Part shown: positions 28,613-39,894 of the stretch, piece by piece
Layout: the number at the start of each line of letters is the position of its first letter
Numbering within the stretch: the stretch's first letter is position 1
NCBI GenBank assembly: GCA_030068145.1
Contig: JAPJBO010000716.1
Span: forward strand, 55,066 to 119,065
Reading direction: 5' to 3'
DNA: 64,000 nucleotides
From: Diplonema papillatum
Lineage: Eukaryota; Euglenozoa; Diplonemea; Diplonemida; Diplonemidae
The notes under the pieces: generated by a model
Told to the model about the DNA's origin: nothing
The model's database searches: none
The model's input: only the letters and a program-made list of their open reading frames with translations
Program-made: the position numbers and the translations under genes

Positions 28613-29865
28613 CAGGTGTCGCTTGTCTGACATCTGCTCCGCGCGCGTTGTGGCTAGTGAGGGGAGAAGCCATCTGAAGTGCCCAGAGTGTAAGTTCGCT
28701 CGGGACGATGGAGTCTAATGCCCTCACTCGGTACCCTTCAGGATGAACCGCATCCCCTGTCCATGAGCGATCAGGCCGAACACAACCCCGCGCAGAGTCT
28801 TGCAGTTTACTGAGGGAATAGGAGCAAGACGCATGACCTCGAATCGACACCAGAAGAATTCGGGGTGGGGCTGGCTTCGACGACTAGCAATATCCCGGTA
28901 AATGGTAGCACTCCTGAACTAGCCCGAACCAAGAGGATCAAAGAATGTCAGCCACACCTTCCCGATTATTTTCCAGTAGACGCCTGCTCCAACTATTTCA
29001 TGTCGGGGCATATAGCCGAGGATAAGGCAGTGCGAGCTTCCCTGATAGAAAGCAGGGTAAAGAACACCTCCGGAGACACGGTCTTGCACCGATAAACGAG
29101 ACAATGGTGCAGTGCAACAGTGTGTGCACTGCTAAAAGAAGTACATGTAAAAAAAAAAAAAAAAGGAGAGCAGGAAAAGTATTGGGAATGGTGACAGTGC
29201 AGGAGGGACGACCAACTATATTACTTTTCGGCAGAAAACTTAGTTCAATGTTTATGGGGGAGGGGGGCGGTAATCCGTAACACTTCGATTCCAAGTTCGC
29301 ACACGAAATTCACACGTTCTGCCTGACTCCTAATTCGCTTTGCAGAAGCTTTCAAAGGACGCCCAGCGACACCGTGGCTTCCGCCAGTCTCACTCTGGTA
29401 TAGCTCTCCTCATTGAATGCGGGGTTTTATGGCCACTTGCGAGGCCCTGAAGAGGTTCTGGGAGAGCTCTGGGTACCCGTTTTCTCGATTTTTTGACCGA
29501 TTCATCCAGAAAACCCCTCACAGGAATTCGAAGCTCATACGAACAGTGTTCTTTCGATAGTCGGAACTTCGGGTTTTCGTACCCAAACACTCCGGTATTC
29601 TGAAGCCTGGAACAAAGTACCGAAAAGGTGGCTGTTGAATCGATAGTTGGCAGACACATGTTGTTATCGCACCGTTATCGCAAAGATCCCTCCGGGGTGG
29701 AGTATTAGGGCCCTCCCCGTCCCCCTTCTCGCAGGATTCACAGTTAGTGGTCTCAAGGGTTGAGACCCTTGCTTTCGGAACGTCACATTTCGCTTCTTTT
29801 GTTCGACTGTTTCCGTGCTTACTTTCGCCCGTGGTTTTAAGGGGGGTAAAGAGGGGAGGTGGGGG
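28613..29865. other. Stretch without a firm gene
   Basis: A plus-strand frame at 28865-29095 (TSNIPVNGSTPELARTKRIK, then CSNYFMSGHIAEDKAVRASL) has good composition and could be a further exon of the gene at 27720-28612, but I found no splice sites that settle it. A poly-A run is at 29150-29165. Nothing else is recognised. Confidence 0.3.
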
Positions 29866-29866
29866 A

Positions 29867-30056
29867 AAAGTGCACGGTGAAATACAGCCTCAGAAGCTGG
29901 AGTTAAAGAGGGTGCACCCGAGCCACACCCGAAATGCGGGTGTGCTACAGCCAAGACGCGTGTAAATCCACACCCGAAAGCGGGTGTGCTACAAAAAGCG
30001 GGTGTGACACCCGCTTTTATAGCTTTGACTCCAGCTTCTGAGGCTGGACCTCGTGT
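29867..30056. mobile_element. MITE-like element (CAGCCTCAGAAGCTGGAGTT ends), copy 1
   Basis: The left end has CAGCCTCAGAAGCTGGAGTT and the right end ACTCCAGCTTCTGAGGCTG, near-perfect inverted repeats. The interior carries GCGGGTGTGCTAC and its complement several times, so most of the element can fold back. Related copies are at 31174-31325 and 31365-31536. Confidence 0.75.
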
Positions 30057-30261
30057 GGCTATCGTTCGCAATGAGAAGCGGGAGACCGCGGCTCGTTTTC
30101 TGTTGGTGTGTGTTTCCGACGGTTTCCCGCGCGGGAAGCGCACAGGATTGCTGTCTTTTCTCGATCTTTGTGTGTTTAGTTCTGGGAGGCTTCAGCTGGT
30201 GGTGAGCCTGCTCGTCCTCGAAGTCACCGTGACCACCCGTGCTACCATCCTCTACACGTAG

Positions 30262-30535
30262 TAGGTGCACGTAGCAGCACGTACTAGCAGTAGCAGTAGC
30301 AGCACGTCGCAGTAGCAGCGTATGCATACTGGGTAGCAGCACGTAGCAGCAGCACGTACTAGCAGTACAGCATGTGGTATGCATAGCACCACGTAGCAGT
30401 AGCAGCACGCAGCAGCAGTGCACGTACTAGCAGTACAGCATGTGGTATGCATAGCACCACGTAGCAGTAGCAGCGTATGCATACTGGGTAGCAGCACGTA
30501 GCAGCAGCACGTACTAGCAGTACAGCATGCGGCGT
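30262..30535. repeat. Satellite of GCAGCACGTA-type units with larger internal duplication
   Basis: Short units (GTAGCAGCACGTA, CTAGCAGTACAGCATG, GTGGTATGCATAGCACCACG) recur many times. A block of about 70 bases beginning ACGTACTAGCAGTACAGCAT occurs at about 30352 and again at about 30422 and, in part, at 30509. Frames across it are Cys/Thr/His artefacts. Confidence 0.75.
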
Positions 30536-31173
30536 CTCGGGTAAGCAGCAAGTCGTCGATGCCAAAAAAAAAGGAAACCCCCCAAGTACTTGCAACGACG
30601 CACTCGCCTGTTTAAGGGTCAAGATCTCGATCGCGTTCGTTAAAAGGAGTCGGCAAACCACTCCGCCACGCAGGAGCGGCCGCATGCGCCACCGCACAAT
30701 TCATCGAGAAGCAGGATCCTTGTCTTTCGGCTTCAGCCCTTTCTGTCCACCAGGATCGCCAGGTACGGCGATGCATTCGTGATCGATCTCGGCATACTGT
30801 AAGCCGGGCCACCTCGTATCCACTGGAGCTGCATCGCATTTGCCAGCTACTGTCGATCACGGTGCATGCGCGCCGGCGATGAAGGGAGGGGACGCAAAAC
30901 AACCACGCGGGGACAGTGATTCGAAGCGCCTAAAGCCCGACGCAGTACGATCGAAGAGGTAGTCACGCGACTGATGCAGGCATCGCTACAGGTATTCTGC
31001 ATGCAAACTTCAAACTATCACGGTGGCACTACACACTGCGCCACGGTCCAGCAGGTCCCGCATAGAATCGCCTGATGCTGCGGTCGGTCAAGAGTGGATG
31101 AACCGGCTCATAATGTACACGGAAGGCAGGATTTGGCGGGCAAGAAAGCGCGAGCAATTTTCATGAGGGAGAG

Positions 31174-31325
31174 AGAAGTGCTGCACGGTGGAGTCCAGCC
31201 AGAAGCTGGCGTCAAAAAGGTGGTGACCCGGAAAGCCAGCGCGCTGCAACCAAAACACGTGTAAGGCCACACCCGAAAAGCGGGTGTGACACCTGCTTCA
31301 GCTTCCGAGGCGGACTCCACCATCA
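31174..31325. mobile_element. MITE-like element, copy 2 (diverged)
   Basis: Ends CACGGTGGAGTCCAGCCAGA and GCTTCCGAGGCGGACTCCAC are inverted. The interior has CACACCCGAAAAGCGGGTGT as in copy 1. More changed than copies 1 and 3. Confidence 0.65.
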
Positions 31326-31364
31326 TGAGAGCGGACCTCCCCTACCCCCAAAAAAAAGCTGTTG

Positions 31365-31536
31365 CGCGGTGAAGTCCAGTCTCAGAAGCTGGAGTTGAAG
31401 CTGAAGTTAAAAAGCGGGTGTCACACCCGCTTCTCGGGATTTACACGCGTTTCGGTTGTGGCACCCCCCGCTTATCGGGAGTGACTCGGGCACACCCTCT
31501 TTAACTCCAGCTTCTGAGGCTGGACCTCACCGTGTG
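31365..31536. mobile_element. MITE-like element, copy 3
   Basis: Ends CGGTGAAGTCCAGTCTCAGA and AGCTTCTGAGGCTGGACCTC, with inverted arms of about 38 bases. The interior includes AAGCGGGTGTCACACCCGCT. It lies in the opposite orientation to copy 1 and only 40 bases from copy 2. Confidence 0.75.
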
Positions 31537-32224
31537 GGTAGTCGCAGACCACCCATCGTGAGTGGGGGAAACCCCGCCCGACCTGGCCCAGCCAGCCAAT
31601 CACACGGTAGGGTTCAGCCTCAGAAACTTGGCCCGAGACGACTCCGGAAGGAGAAAAAACCGTTCGTTTTGTGTTTTCTTTTTTAACTTTTTTGTTTTTT
31701 TTTTTTTTTCCCCTCAATATTTTTGCACACCTCGTTCTTTCATTGGGAAAGAGGGGGGACGGGGAACCTCTCAATGGGGTGGGGAGAGAAAAACGATTGA
31801 GGGTGTGAAAACACCCTCAGGATCCGTAAAGGGGAGTGGGGAGGCGGCAGGGAAAGGAGAGGGGAGTATCTTAGTTTTCGAGTTTTCAGGTCGTAAGCAT
31901 GTGTCGGACGGTGCTTGGAAAAGGATGGGGAAAAGGGGGGATTTTTCCGCGCTTCGGCGGAAAAACGAAAATAGGGTACGCCTCTGTGTGCCGAGTATAG
32001 CTTTCGAAATGCGTAGTACGTTGCCAGCTGCGTGCCAACAATGCATCGTCAACACGGAAAGAAACCCTTCGCCTCCGAAGCCTTATTTCCTGGCTTCTTG
32101 CGCACACTTCTTTTTGCGGTTTACGGCCGTCGTTAGGTTCTCGTGCGGTGTTGCTTTGAGTCTGGACGTGTCGTCTATACTCCAGTTTAAACTGGCTTCC
32201 CTACTGGGCGCGGCCCTTGTGCCG

Positions 32225-32705
32225 CTTCGATTCAAGCCAGCTGAACTTCAGACCAAAGGCAGAGTCAGACCCAAGACTGATTTCAGGCAACAGCCAGAGG
32301 CTAAAGTCAGACAAATGCAGACCGATGCCTCCCTCAGGCCAGACTAAAATCAAAATAAAGCCAGAGTGAGTCCAAAGTCGGACTAAAGGCAAAATGAGAG
32401 CTCGTCACTCGCACAACCGCGGCCGGTACAAAGTAATGTGATGCTGATGGGAAGAGTGGGTTGTTTTCGTTGAACGCAGTGCCTGATCGTTTTTACGTCA
32501 AGCGGGATTCAGGACACAAGTGAAGACGCCACGGTTTGCGGCGACGAGCTTCTCATTCCTCCAACTTGTCATGTTTGGTAAAAAATAAAAGCAGGCTAAA
32601 GTCAGACTAGATTCAGACTAATAGCAGGATTATCGACTAAAATCAGAGTTAGACTTCGGTCAGTGCAGAGTCACGCTGAGCCAGACTAAAGCCAGGCTCG
32701 ACCCG
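32225..32705. repeat. Degenerate AGACTAAA-type repeats in two clusters
   Basis: In 32225-32400 and 32585-32705 words such as CAGACTAAA, AAAGTCAGAC, AAAGCCAGAG and AAAGTCGGACTAAAGGC follow each other at roughly 10-12 base steps without exact phase. The 180 bases between have none. A weaker version (GGTCAAAGCGGACCAGC) occurs near 6240-6330. No coding sense. Confidence 0.5.
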
Positions 32706-33095
32706 GACTACCTTTAGGACGCAGGCATTTTGAAGGAGAGCGGCATGGCTTCTACTACTTTTTTTCTCTTGATTGGCTCGTGTTTGCAGACTTCGGAAAC
32801 GGTCGGATCTACGTATTCAAGTGAGAGCGGGGAAGGGAGTTGTATAAACAAATCGTCCGTAGCTATCGTCACGTACAAAAAGACGGCCAGTTCCCTCCTA
32901 CTTCCATAGGATCCGGAATGCGCTGATCAGTCACGGTTTCTGCACGGGAGGGGTGAAGCCGTAGTGTATGGCTGAATATCTTGATCGCGCCAGAGAGCGA
33001 GATATGGCATCGGAAAGTAGGTGCGAGATGTGTTTGTGCGCGCTAGCGGAACTCACCTGCTTTGGTGAGTTTCATGTAGTACGCTGCCAACTACC
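32706..33095. other. Stretch with nothing recognised
   Basis: No frame, repeat or regulatory motif could be supported here. Confidence 0.4.
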
Positions 33096-33172
33096 TTTTA
33101 GAGTTATAGTTCGCTTAAGAATCCGGGATTTTAGAGTCACCGGGTGACCTTCACCGAAGGGTTCTTTTAAAG
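33096..33172 (-). repeat. Family A repeat, well-preserved copy
   Basis: Plus-strand TTTTAGAGTTATAGTTCGCT, TAAGAATCCGGGATTTTAGA, GTCACCGGGTGACCTTCACC, then GAAGGGTTC. One of the clearest copies, together with 49996-50066 and 59591-59663. Confidence 0.75.
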
Positions 33173-33614
33173 CTAAATTTAATACGTACTGGGTGGGGCT
33201 TCGTTCGTGTACACTTTACTTGCTTGCTTTGGCAAGTCAGGATCGTACGTAACAATTTGTGACCGACACTTTTTAGTACCAACAACGTTTCGTTTGTTTA
33301 ACCGTAAATAGTAGTCACGCCTTAGCAGCCCCAGGTATTCGCCAGAGATTCGTGAAGTATGCTCCCCCCGTGACTTAGCAGCGCCGGTTCCAGCAGTTCC
33401 AGGAGATACAAGGAGGACTGGTCTGAATAAAAGAAAACGAGGCTCTTGCTCCAAAAAAAAGCAAAAAGGACTCCCATAAAAAGAGCATTTCCGGACAACG
33501 CAGGTCGCGATGCGGGTGAAGAAAAGGACAAAATAAAAAGACACTTCTAGTGTCCACGTGTACAGGGAACGAACTTTTCTGGGGAGATTGGTATGTGGTC
33601 ACAGGCGGGGAGTT

Positions 33615-33860
33615 TGCAAGAACGTGCTTGGAATATCATGGGGTATGTGCTCAACACCGCACTGGTCCCGTCTGCGCCGTGTTTCGGTCCCTTAAGCCAC
33701 GGACACAGAAGGCGGACCATCATCAGCGCGGAACCTGAGTGTCTGCAGACAGGACAGCGGTGTGAGTCTGGTTTGTCAGGCGGCTGTTCGTAGCTCGTCA
33801 CAGCCAGAACCCCCGTGCTACTAGCACAGGCGAATCCGTCACGGGGAGAAGGCAGAACCA
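33615..33860 (+). repeat. Dispersed repeat family D, copy 1
   Basis: GCAAGAACGTGCTTGGAAT, ATGTGCTCAACACCGCACTG, GTTTCGGTCCCTTAAGCCAC, GGCGGACCATCATCAGCGCG, GTGTCTGCAGACAGGACAGC and GGCGGCTGTTCGTAGCTCGT recur at 59083-59320 almost unchanged, and in parts at 42873-43010, 43294-43412 and 24085-24500. No common open frame. Confidence 0.7.
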
Positions 33861-34077
33861 ACCTATCTGGGGAAGGGTTTCCCGCACGGATTGGCACGTT
33901 TTGGTTGGTTTTTTGCCTAACTTCCTCTTCTCGGGCAAGCCGTTGTTCCGGAAATGGTTCCTTCCGTACGGGCAGGACTACTAAGAAAAAGAATTAAGAC
34001 GGAGGATGGAACGTACGAAAAGAAAATGTGTCGTTCGGTGAGAACCGCTCGTTGAATTTTCGTTGTTGTTGCTGTTT

Positions 34078-34232
34078 TTTTTTTTTTTTTTTTTCCCGAC
34101 GACAACTAGTGTCAGACTAGCCTACCCGAAGGCAGGTGGTTTCTTTAGGCAAGATTACTCTACCGGCGGAAGTTGTTTGGGTTGGCGTCCTTGTTTTCTT
34201 TTTTTCCCCCCTTTATTCAACCCCGCCGGGGC
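34078..34232 (-). mobile_element. Short 3'-end fragment of the LINE
   Basis: After a T-run (the A-tail on the minus strand) come CCCGACGACAACTAGTGTCA, GACTAGCCTACCCGAAGGCA and GCGGAAGTTGTTTGGGTTGG, as in the LINE 3' ends at 16885 and 34885 but with more substitutions, so this copy is older. It keeps only about 130 bases. Confidence 0.7.
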
Positions 34233-34382
34233 CGCCCTGGGGCCCCCAGTGCCTCACGGGAAGGCCGATGACCGGCCCACATTCGGAAAACCGTTTCCTG
34301 AGTGACCTCGGGTAAGCCAGCGCCTCCGACTAACAGAACGCAGACCAAGGAACCTGTCACGATATTGCCCCGACTCGGGACC

Positions 34383-34655
34383 GCAGGCATGAGGCGATAC
34401 AAACGCCGCCACAACGGTCCGTTGGCGACATCATGGGCGGTGTCGCATGATTGGGAAAAAAACGCATTGTCTTCGTCCACAGCAAGTACGACTGGGATGG
34501 TATCCCAATCTACGTTTGTTAGATCCATTTGTTCTAGGGTAGGCACAGCCGGCATATTTATTGTTTGTGCGTACGTGTGTAAACCCTGTTTTGAGTGATT
34601 TAACAGCACGCTGCCAGCCGACACTTTTTGATACAGACAAGCAAGCTTGTTGCCA
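34383..34655. repeat. Dispersed repeat family E, copy 2
   Basis: Same order of blocks as 24922-25222 (GGCATGAGGCGATACAAACG through GACACTTTTTGATACAGACA). On the minus strand a frame reads QMDLTNVDWDTIPVVLAVDE, then DNAFFSQSCDTAHDVANG. The two copies differ by small insertions that shift this frame. Confidence 0.65.
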
Positions 34656-34668
34656 TAAAGAACTCTGG

Positions 34669-34730
34669 TAGAGTGAAGCGAAAAGTTCGCTTAAACTCCT
34701 CGGATTTCAGCGTCTTCGGGTGAACGTCGG
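34669..34730 (-). repeat. Family A repeat between family E and the LINE
   Basis: Plus-strand TAGAGTGAAGCGAAAAGTTC, GCTTAAACTCCTCGGATTTC and AGCGTCTTCGGGTGAACGTC. Diverged copy, directly beside repeat family E. Confidence 0.6.
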
Positions 34731-35073
34731 CTAATGGATCATCCCCTACTCGCAACGCGTGGGCAGAGGGGATGACGTTGCATTCTCCCCGCAATGCTGC
34801 TCGGGCATTTTCTTGCAGAATGTGCCCAACGAGGACGTTTTCTGCTTTTTTCAGATTTTTAGGACTTGTGTTTTTTTTTTTTTTTTCCCGACGACAACTC
34901 GTGTCAGACTAGCCTACCCGAAGGCAGTTGATTTCTTTAGGCAAGGTTTCTCTGCCGGCGGAAGTTGTTTGGGTTAGCGTTTTTTTTTTTTTGTCGGCCG
35001 CCCAATGTCCACTCTCCTTACTGTCTTTCTCCTTTCCGCTAGTCGCCTTTTTCACTGTCAAATCAAGCATGCA

Positions 35074-37190
35074 CTAATCGAGATATCTCAAAACGAGGGA
35101 TGACCAACGAGCCGCGAGCGGGTCGTCACATAGCGCTTTCACGCGCCTGGCCACGTGGCGGATTGTGGGCCTTCGTCTTGTCGCAAAGTCTTCGAGGAGT
35201 CGCCTCAGATGTGGTCGGTCTTGTGGGTATGCTTCCATGATATCAGACACATCATTGTGCGTCGCGTCGTCTGCCAGCAGTACATGCTGGGCGGTTGCCA
35301 TCTCCGCGCACCGTATACAGTTGACCTTTGTGCCTCGAGGCATTACCGCACGCCGCACGATGGACTGCAGGAGGTCTGCCGCCCCGGGTATGGTCTCGAG
35401 GGAGCCGAGGGTGCTTCCCTTTGTCGTCTTTGCCGATGCCAGCTCTCGGATACTCCTCATGGCCGTCTTCGTGCGGCGGTGACGCCAGACGCGCCGCACG
35501 AAACGGATGGGGCTCTCCAGCATCGGGAACTCCTCAGCCACGAGACAGCACACAGACTTCACCCCGTTTAAAAGGTGGAGCAACTCCATGCTTAGACCCG
35601 GTCCTCTGTCCCGGAGTGCCTGGGTCGCCGCCTCGTCCGCCCGGTTGATGAAGGCGTTGTCGGCGTGCCCCTTACTCCATCGAAGGCACTGCGCGTACTC
35701 GCCTACTGCGTTGGCGACGGGGTCGCCGGGCTCTCCGCGGCGGACACGCAAGATTGCGGCCTCGCTGTCGCTGTACCACGTGACACGGTCGGGTGCGACT
35801 TCACGCCGCCGTAATGTCGTCGCTAACAGGTAGATGGCGGCCAACTCGGTCTCCGTACTCGATGTCACCGTGCCCCTCACCATGCAGCCGAACGACGTCG
35901 TGCCAATTGACACCCCGGCGGACCCGCGTGATTCGTCTTCCAGGAACCCCCCGTCGGTCGCCACCACCATTTCCCGCGGCTCCGAGAATTCATCCGTCCC
36001 CAGTAGCGCGTCTAACCGTTCCAAAACGTCCTCTCCCTCGACCGTCGGGTGTGGCGGCCTTCGCCGGAATCCTTCGACCGGCAGTGCGCTTTTCGCCTCG
36101 TCAGGTCGATGAGCCAGTACCGCCCGCGTTCGTTGTAGCGCCGCATATGTCTCGACATTTTGGCAGGCAAAGCCGTCTTTGCACCACGCGAAATCCTTTA
36201 TCCCCCTGCTGTGGCGATGCTTGGGAAAGAGACTCGCGTGGGCTGCAACGAGCTTCGGCGCCCGCGGGTCGAAGCAAGACGAAAGACAGTGCATCGATAC
36301 GATGGGGAGCACGTGGCTGCTGAAAAAGGCGCATTTTCGCCTTGTGGAGCGGTACACGTGGGAGTTTGTGAAGTCGACGAGGCGCGCCAGCCTTTCCATG
36401 CACTTGGCGTCATTGTCGCACCCACTCAGTCGTCCGCCCGCATGGATACACACGCCCAGCAGTCTTGCCCGGTTGGTGGTTTCACGAATGGGATCCGAGC
36501 TCCATGCGAAGGAAGACCTCGCCAGTACAACCGTCTTTTCCTCAGCCAACTCCAGGTCTTTCGATGTCGCCCACTTCTTTAGGGCCCTGTACGTTCCTTG
36601 GAGTCTTGATCTCGTCGTACGTGCAACCAGGTCATCGACGTATGCCCGTGTTTCATCCTCGGGGGGAGGCTCGCAGGTATACAAGATGTACAGCAGCACG
36701 CTGAGGGGTGATCCCTGGAGAACGCCGCGTTTCATGCCAACCGGCGGGGTGAAACCGTCATAGTGCACAATCGACACTTCCTGATCCTCGATGACCCTCG
36801 CTATCGTCCTCGCCCACTCGGGACCAAGCAACCTCTCGACCGTCCGAACCAGCTTTTCATGCGGTATCGTGTCAAATGCCGCGAGAACGTCGACTAGCAG
36901 CAGCAGGTGTTCATCGTCGGGCACCGTGCCTGAACCCGATTCCAGCCATTCCTTCGCATAAAGCACTACCTGTGCTGCCCCGCTCCGGCTGCCGCACCCG
37001 AACTGGAATTTGTACCTGAGGACCACCGATTGCACGAGCGGCTTCATCTTCTGGTACAGCGTCGAGTGCAAAAGCTTTGCGAATAGGGGCATTATGGCGA
37101 TCGGGCGATACCCCCTCGGCTCCGACATTCGCAGCGCCTTTCCCTTCCAAAACAAGAAAATCCACGACAACCGCTGACGCGCCGGCTCGC
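35074..37190 (-). CDS. LINE ORF2, reverse transcriptase and RNase H part
   Basis: The frame opens near SWIFLFWKGKALRMSEPRGY, the RPIAIMP segment of RT. It then shows motif A (DVLAAFDTIPHEKL), motif B (GVLQGSPLSVLLYILY) and motif C with the catalytic pair in YVDDLV. RNase H follows at about residues 405-520: VVATDGG, TETELAAIYLL, WYSDSEAAI and GHADNAFINRADEA supply its acidic and His residues. Near the end CIRCAEMATAQH is a Cys/His motif common in such elements. The upstream part of RT (the usual K..GxDG block) is absent, and the frame differs from that of the endonuclease, so a deletion plus frame change near 37170 has inactivated this copy. Confidence 0.9.
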
Positions 37191-38460
37191 GGTGGGCCGG
37201 ATGGCTTCGATTGCCGTCCTGAGGTCTTCGGTTGTCAATGCGACTGCTTCGGTGTCCGGGGGTATGATTATTGGGGGACTGGGCGTGTCGGATTTATACT
37301 TGTTTCGGAGGAAAGCTGTAAAGGCGTCGGGATTTTCCAGCAACGGAGGCTGGTACGGAGTCGTCAGGTTGGGCGGCCTCTGCTTCATCGCGACCACGTC
37401 CAACTTCTTCCGTACAGATCGTATCTCGGCGTTCAACAACTTCTTTTGCTCCGGGCCGGCCGCGCTTCGGAGAAGGATCCGTCGGTAGAGAGCGTCCTGC
37501 AGCCTCGCCACCTTCGTGCTTCTGGGTCGCGGTGGGGGGCTTGCACCCGTTTCATCCAGTGTGTTCAGCAAATCGGAAAAGGCCGTCTGGTCGAGGACTT
37601 GTCGCTTCGATGGGTAGATCATGGCCGGAGGCTTCTTCAGGAATTTGTCGAATCGGAGGATTAGTACGGCGTGATCGCTTCCACCGGTGAACCGTATTCT
37701 GTCCAAGCTCCAGCGCGATCTTCTCGGTACAAACGCCCTATCCAGGGATGACGCGGCGTTGGACCTCGCGAACGTGGTTTGCGACCGAACCAGCTCCTGC
37801 AGATTTTCCCTCCGTACTCGAATCTCTACTTGGGGGGTTGTCCGCGGATTAAAATCCCCGACAACTGCAACATCAGTCACACAGTCCCGAGCTCGCGACG
37901 CTATCCAGTCTCCAAGTCGATCCGTCAGGGCATCACGTTTGTGGCACGGAACGTATACACTTACCACTCGCAATGTCTCGCCAGCCACCTGCAGATCCGC
38001 GCTGCACGCCCCGTACCCCGAATAGCACTGAGATAGTGTAATCAGGGATTGCTTCTTTATCAGTATCGCCGTTCGGGCCAGGGGGCGCCCGTTCGCGTAG
38101 GGGCACGTACCCACTACGACGACACTCCATCCAGCACGCTTCGCGTATTCGCGGAAATTTGTGGGCTCACGACCAATCTCGTTCACCGCCAGGATATCGC
38201 CGGCGGGTAGGCGAGCGAAAAATCTCTCAAGACACATCTTCGAGGAGGCATTGCACGACAGTAGGACTAGGCTTCTTTCGGAAGGGAGAAAAAGGCGGAC
38301 GTTTGTGGACGGTATGATCAGAGGAGGCCGTGGACGTAAGGGACCGGTTGTTTCGGTTGGTTGTTGTGACAGGGAGGGATTGACTGATGGGCTGGGTGAT
38401 ATTTCGAGGGAGGAATTGACTGATAAGGTTGACCTGACGTTGTTGGGGTTGTTTGTTTCC
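37092..38460 (-). CDS. LINE ORF2, endonuclease part
   Basis: An AP-endonuclease-like domain with LVLLSCNASS, ILAVNEIGREP (catalytic Glu), VAVVGDFNPR (Asp/Asn) and FTGGSDHAVLIL (Asp-His). It nicks target DNA to prime reverse transcription. The first ATG (38237) lies inside the domain, yet the frame is open upstream to about 38480, overlapping the end of ORF1. So translation either starts at a non-AUG codon or reaches ORF2 by frameshift or re-initiation. After EDLRTAIEAIRPTA the frame drifts into nonsense and stops at 37092. Confidence 0.85.
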
Positions 38461-38476
38461 GTCTCATAGACCGTGG

Positions 38477-39697
38477 CTAATAAGAGCCCATCGGGTCGTC
38501 CCCGGGGCGCGGGTTTTCAAGCGGTGACGTCCCCCCGCCGCCTTCTCCAACCCGCTCCCCAGGCTTGCTCTTTGCCGGTGGCGACACCGACATCTCGCCC
38601 TCTCGTTCTAGACCCCTCTTCGCTCCAACTACGTCCTCTTTCTCCGCCCTTGCCTTTGCGCCTGTCTTCTCCTTCTCCCCTTTTCCCTTCTTGCCGGCTC
38701 CTCGCCCTTTCGGCGCGCCTCCCTTCCCTTTTTCGGTAACCTGCACTCCCTGTGGCCTGCATTCCTGGTCATTTCCGCTCTTCGACCGTTCGTCCGCTGC
38801 CTCGTCATCGGATGCGCTCGTCTCTCCGCGACTCGCTGCTCGGGCGTACGTTCTGGGGGTCCGCGGGGCGCCCGTCTCTCCCTCCACCAAAACGCCCAGT
38901 TCCCCGAAGCGTAGCTCCCTGGCTCCAATCTTGATCTGCAGACTCTGCAGTAGGGCCTCCTCTTCCTCCTCCAGCCCTTTCACCGCAAAGGTCGTCGTTG
39001 CCCGCGTTAGACCGTACGCCGGAATCAGTTCGAATCCGCTTGTCACCCCAGCGTGGTTCAGGGCTAGCTGGACTTCGTAGTCTGCCAGCGTCCTACTGAG
39101 TCCCACCACCCCGAATTCTCCCTTAAGCCTCTCTCTGTACGCCTCCTTGTCCCTCGCCGCCTGCTCTTTCGATTTAACGAAAACCCCATCCCGCTTTACC
39201 GCCATCCCTGCCGCGTCCAAACGCTCTGCGAAGGCGCCAATCTTCCCCTCTGACTCCCTGTCCGCGAATACTCGATACCCGGTGGCCGAGTGGCGCATAA
39301 TCGCTGCCCGCATGCCAACCTTCTCCATGGCCTCGATGATGTCCTTGGGGGGGTTCGAAAACGGGTCCTCTCGCGCGGTTCGTCTCTGAAAAGCCTCCAA
39401 TTCGATGCCGGGAGGGGGCGTGATGATCCATGCCGCGGGGTTGATTGAGAAACGATGTTCAGCGGCCGCTCTTGCCAGCAGGTCCAGGTCGCACCCGTCC
39501 CCCATCTCCAGCAGCTTGACCACGTTTCCTTTGTAGTAACCACCAGCGCTACGCACCTTCGACACTCCGGCCACCTTTCCAATGCTCTCCATGACCTTCC
39601 CAACCTCCCCCACCTCGCCGCATAGTGAATACACCTTCGCCAACGCCTCATGCAGCTCGTCGTCTCCTATCAGCAGTACCTCCCCGTCGCTCGGCAT
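38477..39697 (-). CDS. LINE ORF1 protein
   Basis: 406 residues from ATG 39697 (MPSDGEVLLIGDDELHEALA). The first two thirds look folded (YYKGNVVKLLEMGDGCDLDL, KDIIEAMEKVGMRAAIMRHS, YGLTRATTTFAVKGLEEEEE). The last third is basic and disordered (KGKGGAPKGRGAGKKGKGEK), as expected for binding LINE RNA. No CCHC zinc knuckle or RRM could be named by eye. The position ahead of the endonuclease frame makes it ORF1. Confidence 0.8.
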   Translation of the reverse strand: MPSDGEVLLIGDDELHEALAKVYSLCGEVGEVGKVMESIGKVAGVSKVRSAGGYYKGNVVKLLEMGDGCDLDLLARAAAEHRFSINPAAWIITPPPGIELEAFQRRTAREDPFSNPPKDIIEAMEKVGMRAAIMRHSATGYRVFADRESEGKIGAFAERLDAAGMAVKRDGVFVKSKEQAARDKEAYRERLKGEFGVVGLSRTLADYEVQLALNHAGVTSGFELIPAYGLTRATTTFAVKGLEEEEEALLQSLQIKIGARELRFGELGVLVEGETGAPRTPRTYARAASRGETSASDDEAADERSKSGNDQECRPQGVQVTEKGKGGAPKGRGAGKKGKGEKEKTGAKARAEKEDVVGAKRGLEREGEMSVSPPAKSKPGERVGEGGGGTSPLENPRPGDDPMGSY

Positions 39698-39894
39698 GTG
39701 TTTTTTTTTTTTTTTTTTTTTTAGAGTGAAAGTTCGTTTTTTAAAGAAACAAATGATTGTTTTCCTCCCTTTTCGCTTACTTTGCTTTGGGTTGCTATCC
39801 GCTTTCGAGGCCCCTTTTCGATGGTCTTCCGCACAGTACGGAGAACTGTGGTTTGACGAGCACTGTAATTTCTGTGCACACTGCCCAGGAAGGT

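Larger units (their letters stand above)
34867..39722 (-). mobile_element. Near full-length LINE (ORF1, endonuclease, RT, RNase H)
   Basis: On the minus strand the element runs from about 39720 to an A-tail near 34870. Order: ORF1, APE-type endonuclease, reverse transcriptase, RNase H, short C-terminal Cys/His motif, then about 190 bases of 3' untranslated sequence with an internal A-run. The RNase H domain after RT places it with the I/Ingi-like group of LINEs. The 5' end starts only about 5 bases before the ORF1 ATG and abuts about 20 A bases and CTCTAAA (minus strand), so 5' untranslated sequence is missing. The copy is broken once between endonuclease and RT. Three other partial relatives lie in the window. 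Confidence 0.9.

Noticed and set aside
31562-32347. 261-residue plus frame
   Set aside because: It starts at the edge of a MITE-like element, crosses a T-run and ends in degenerate AGACTAAA repeats.
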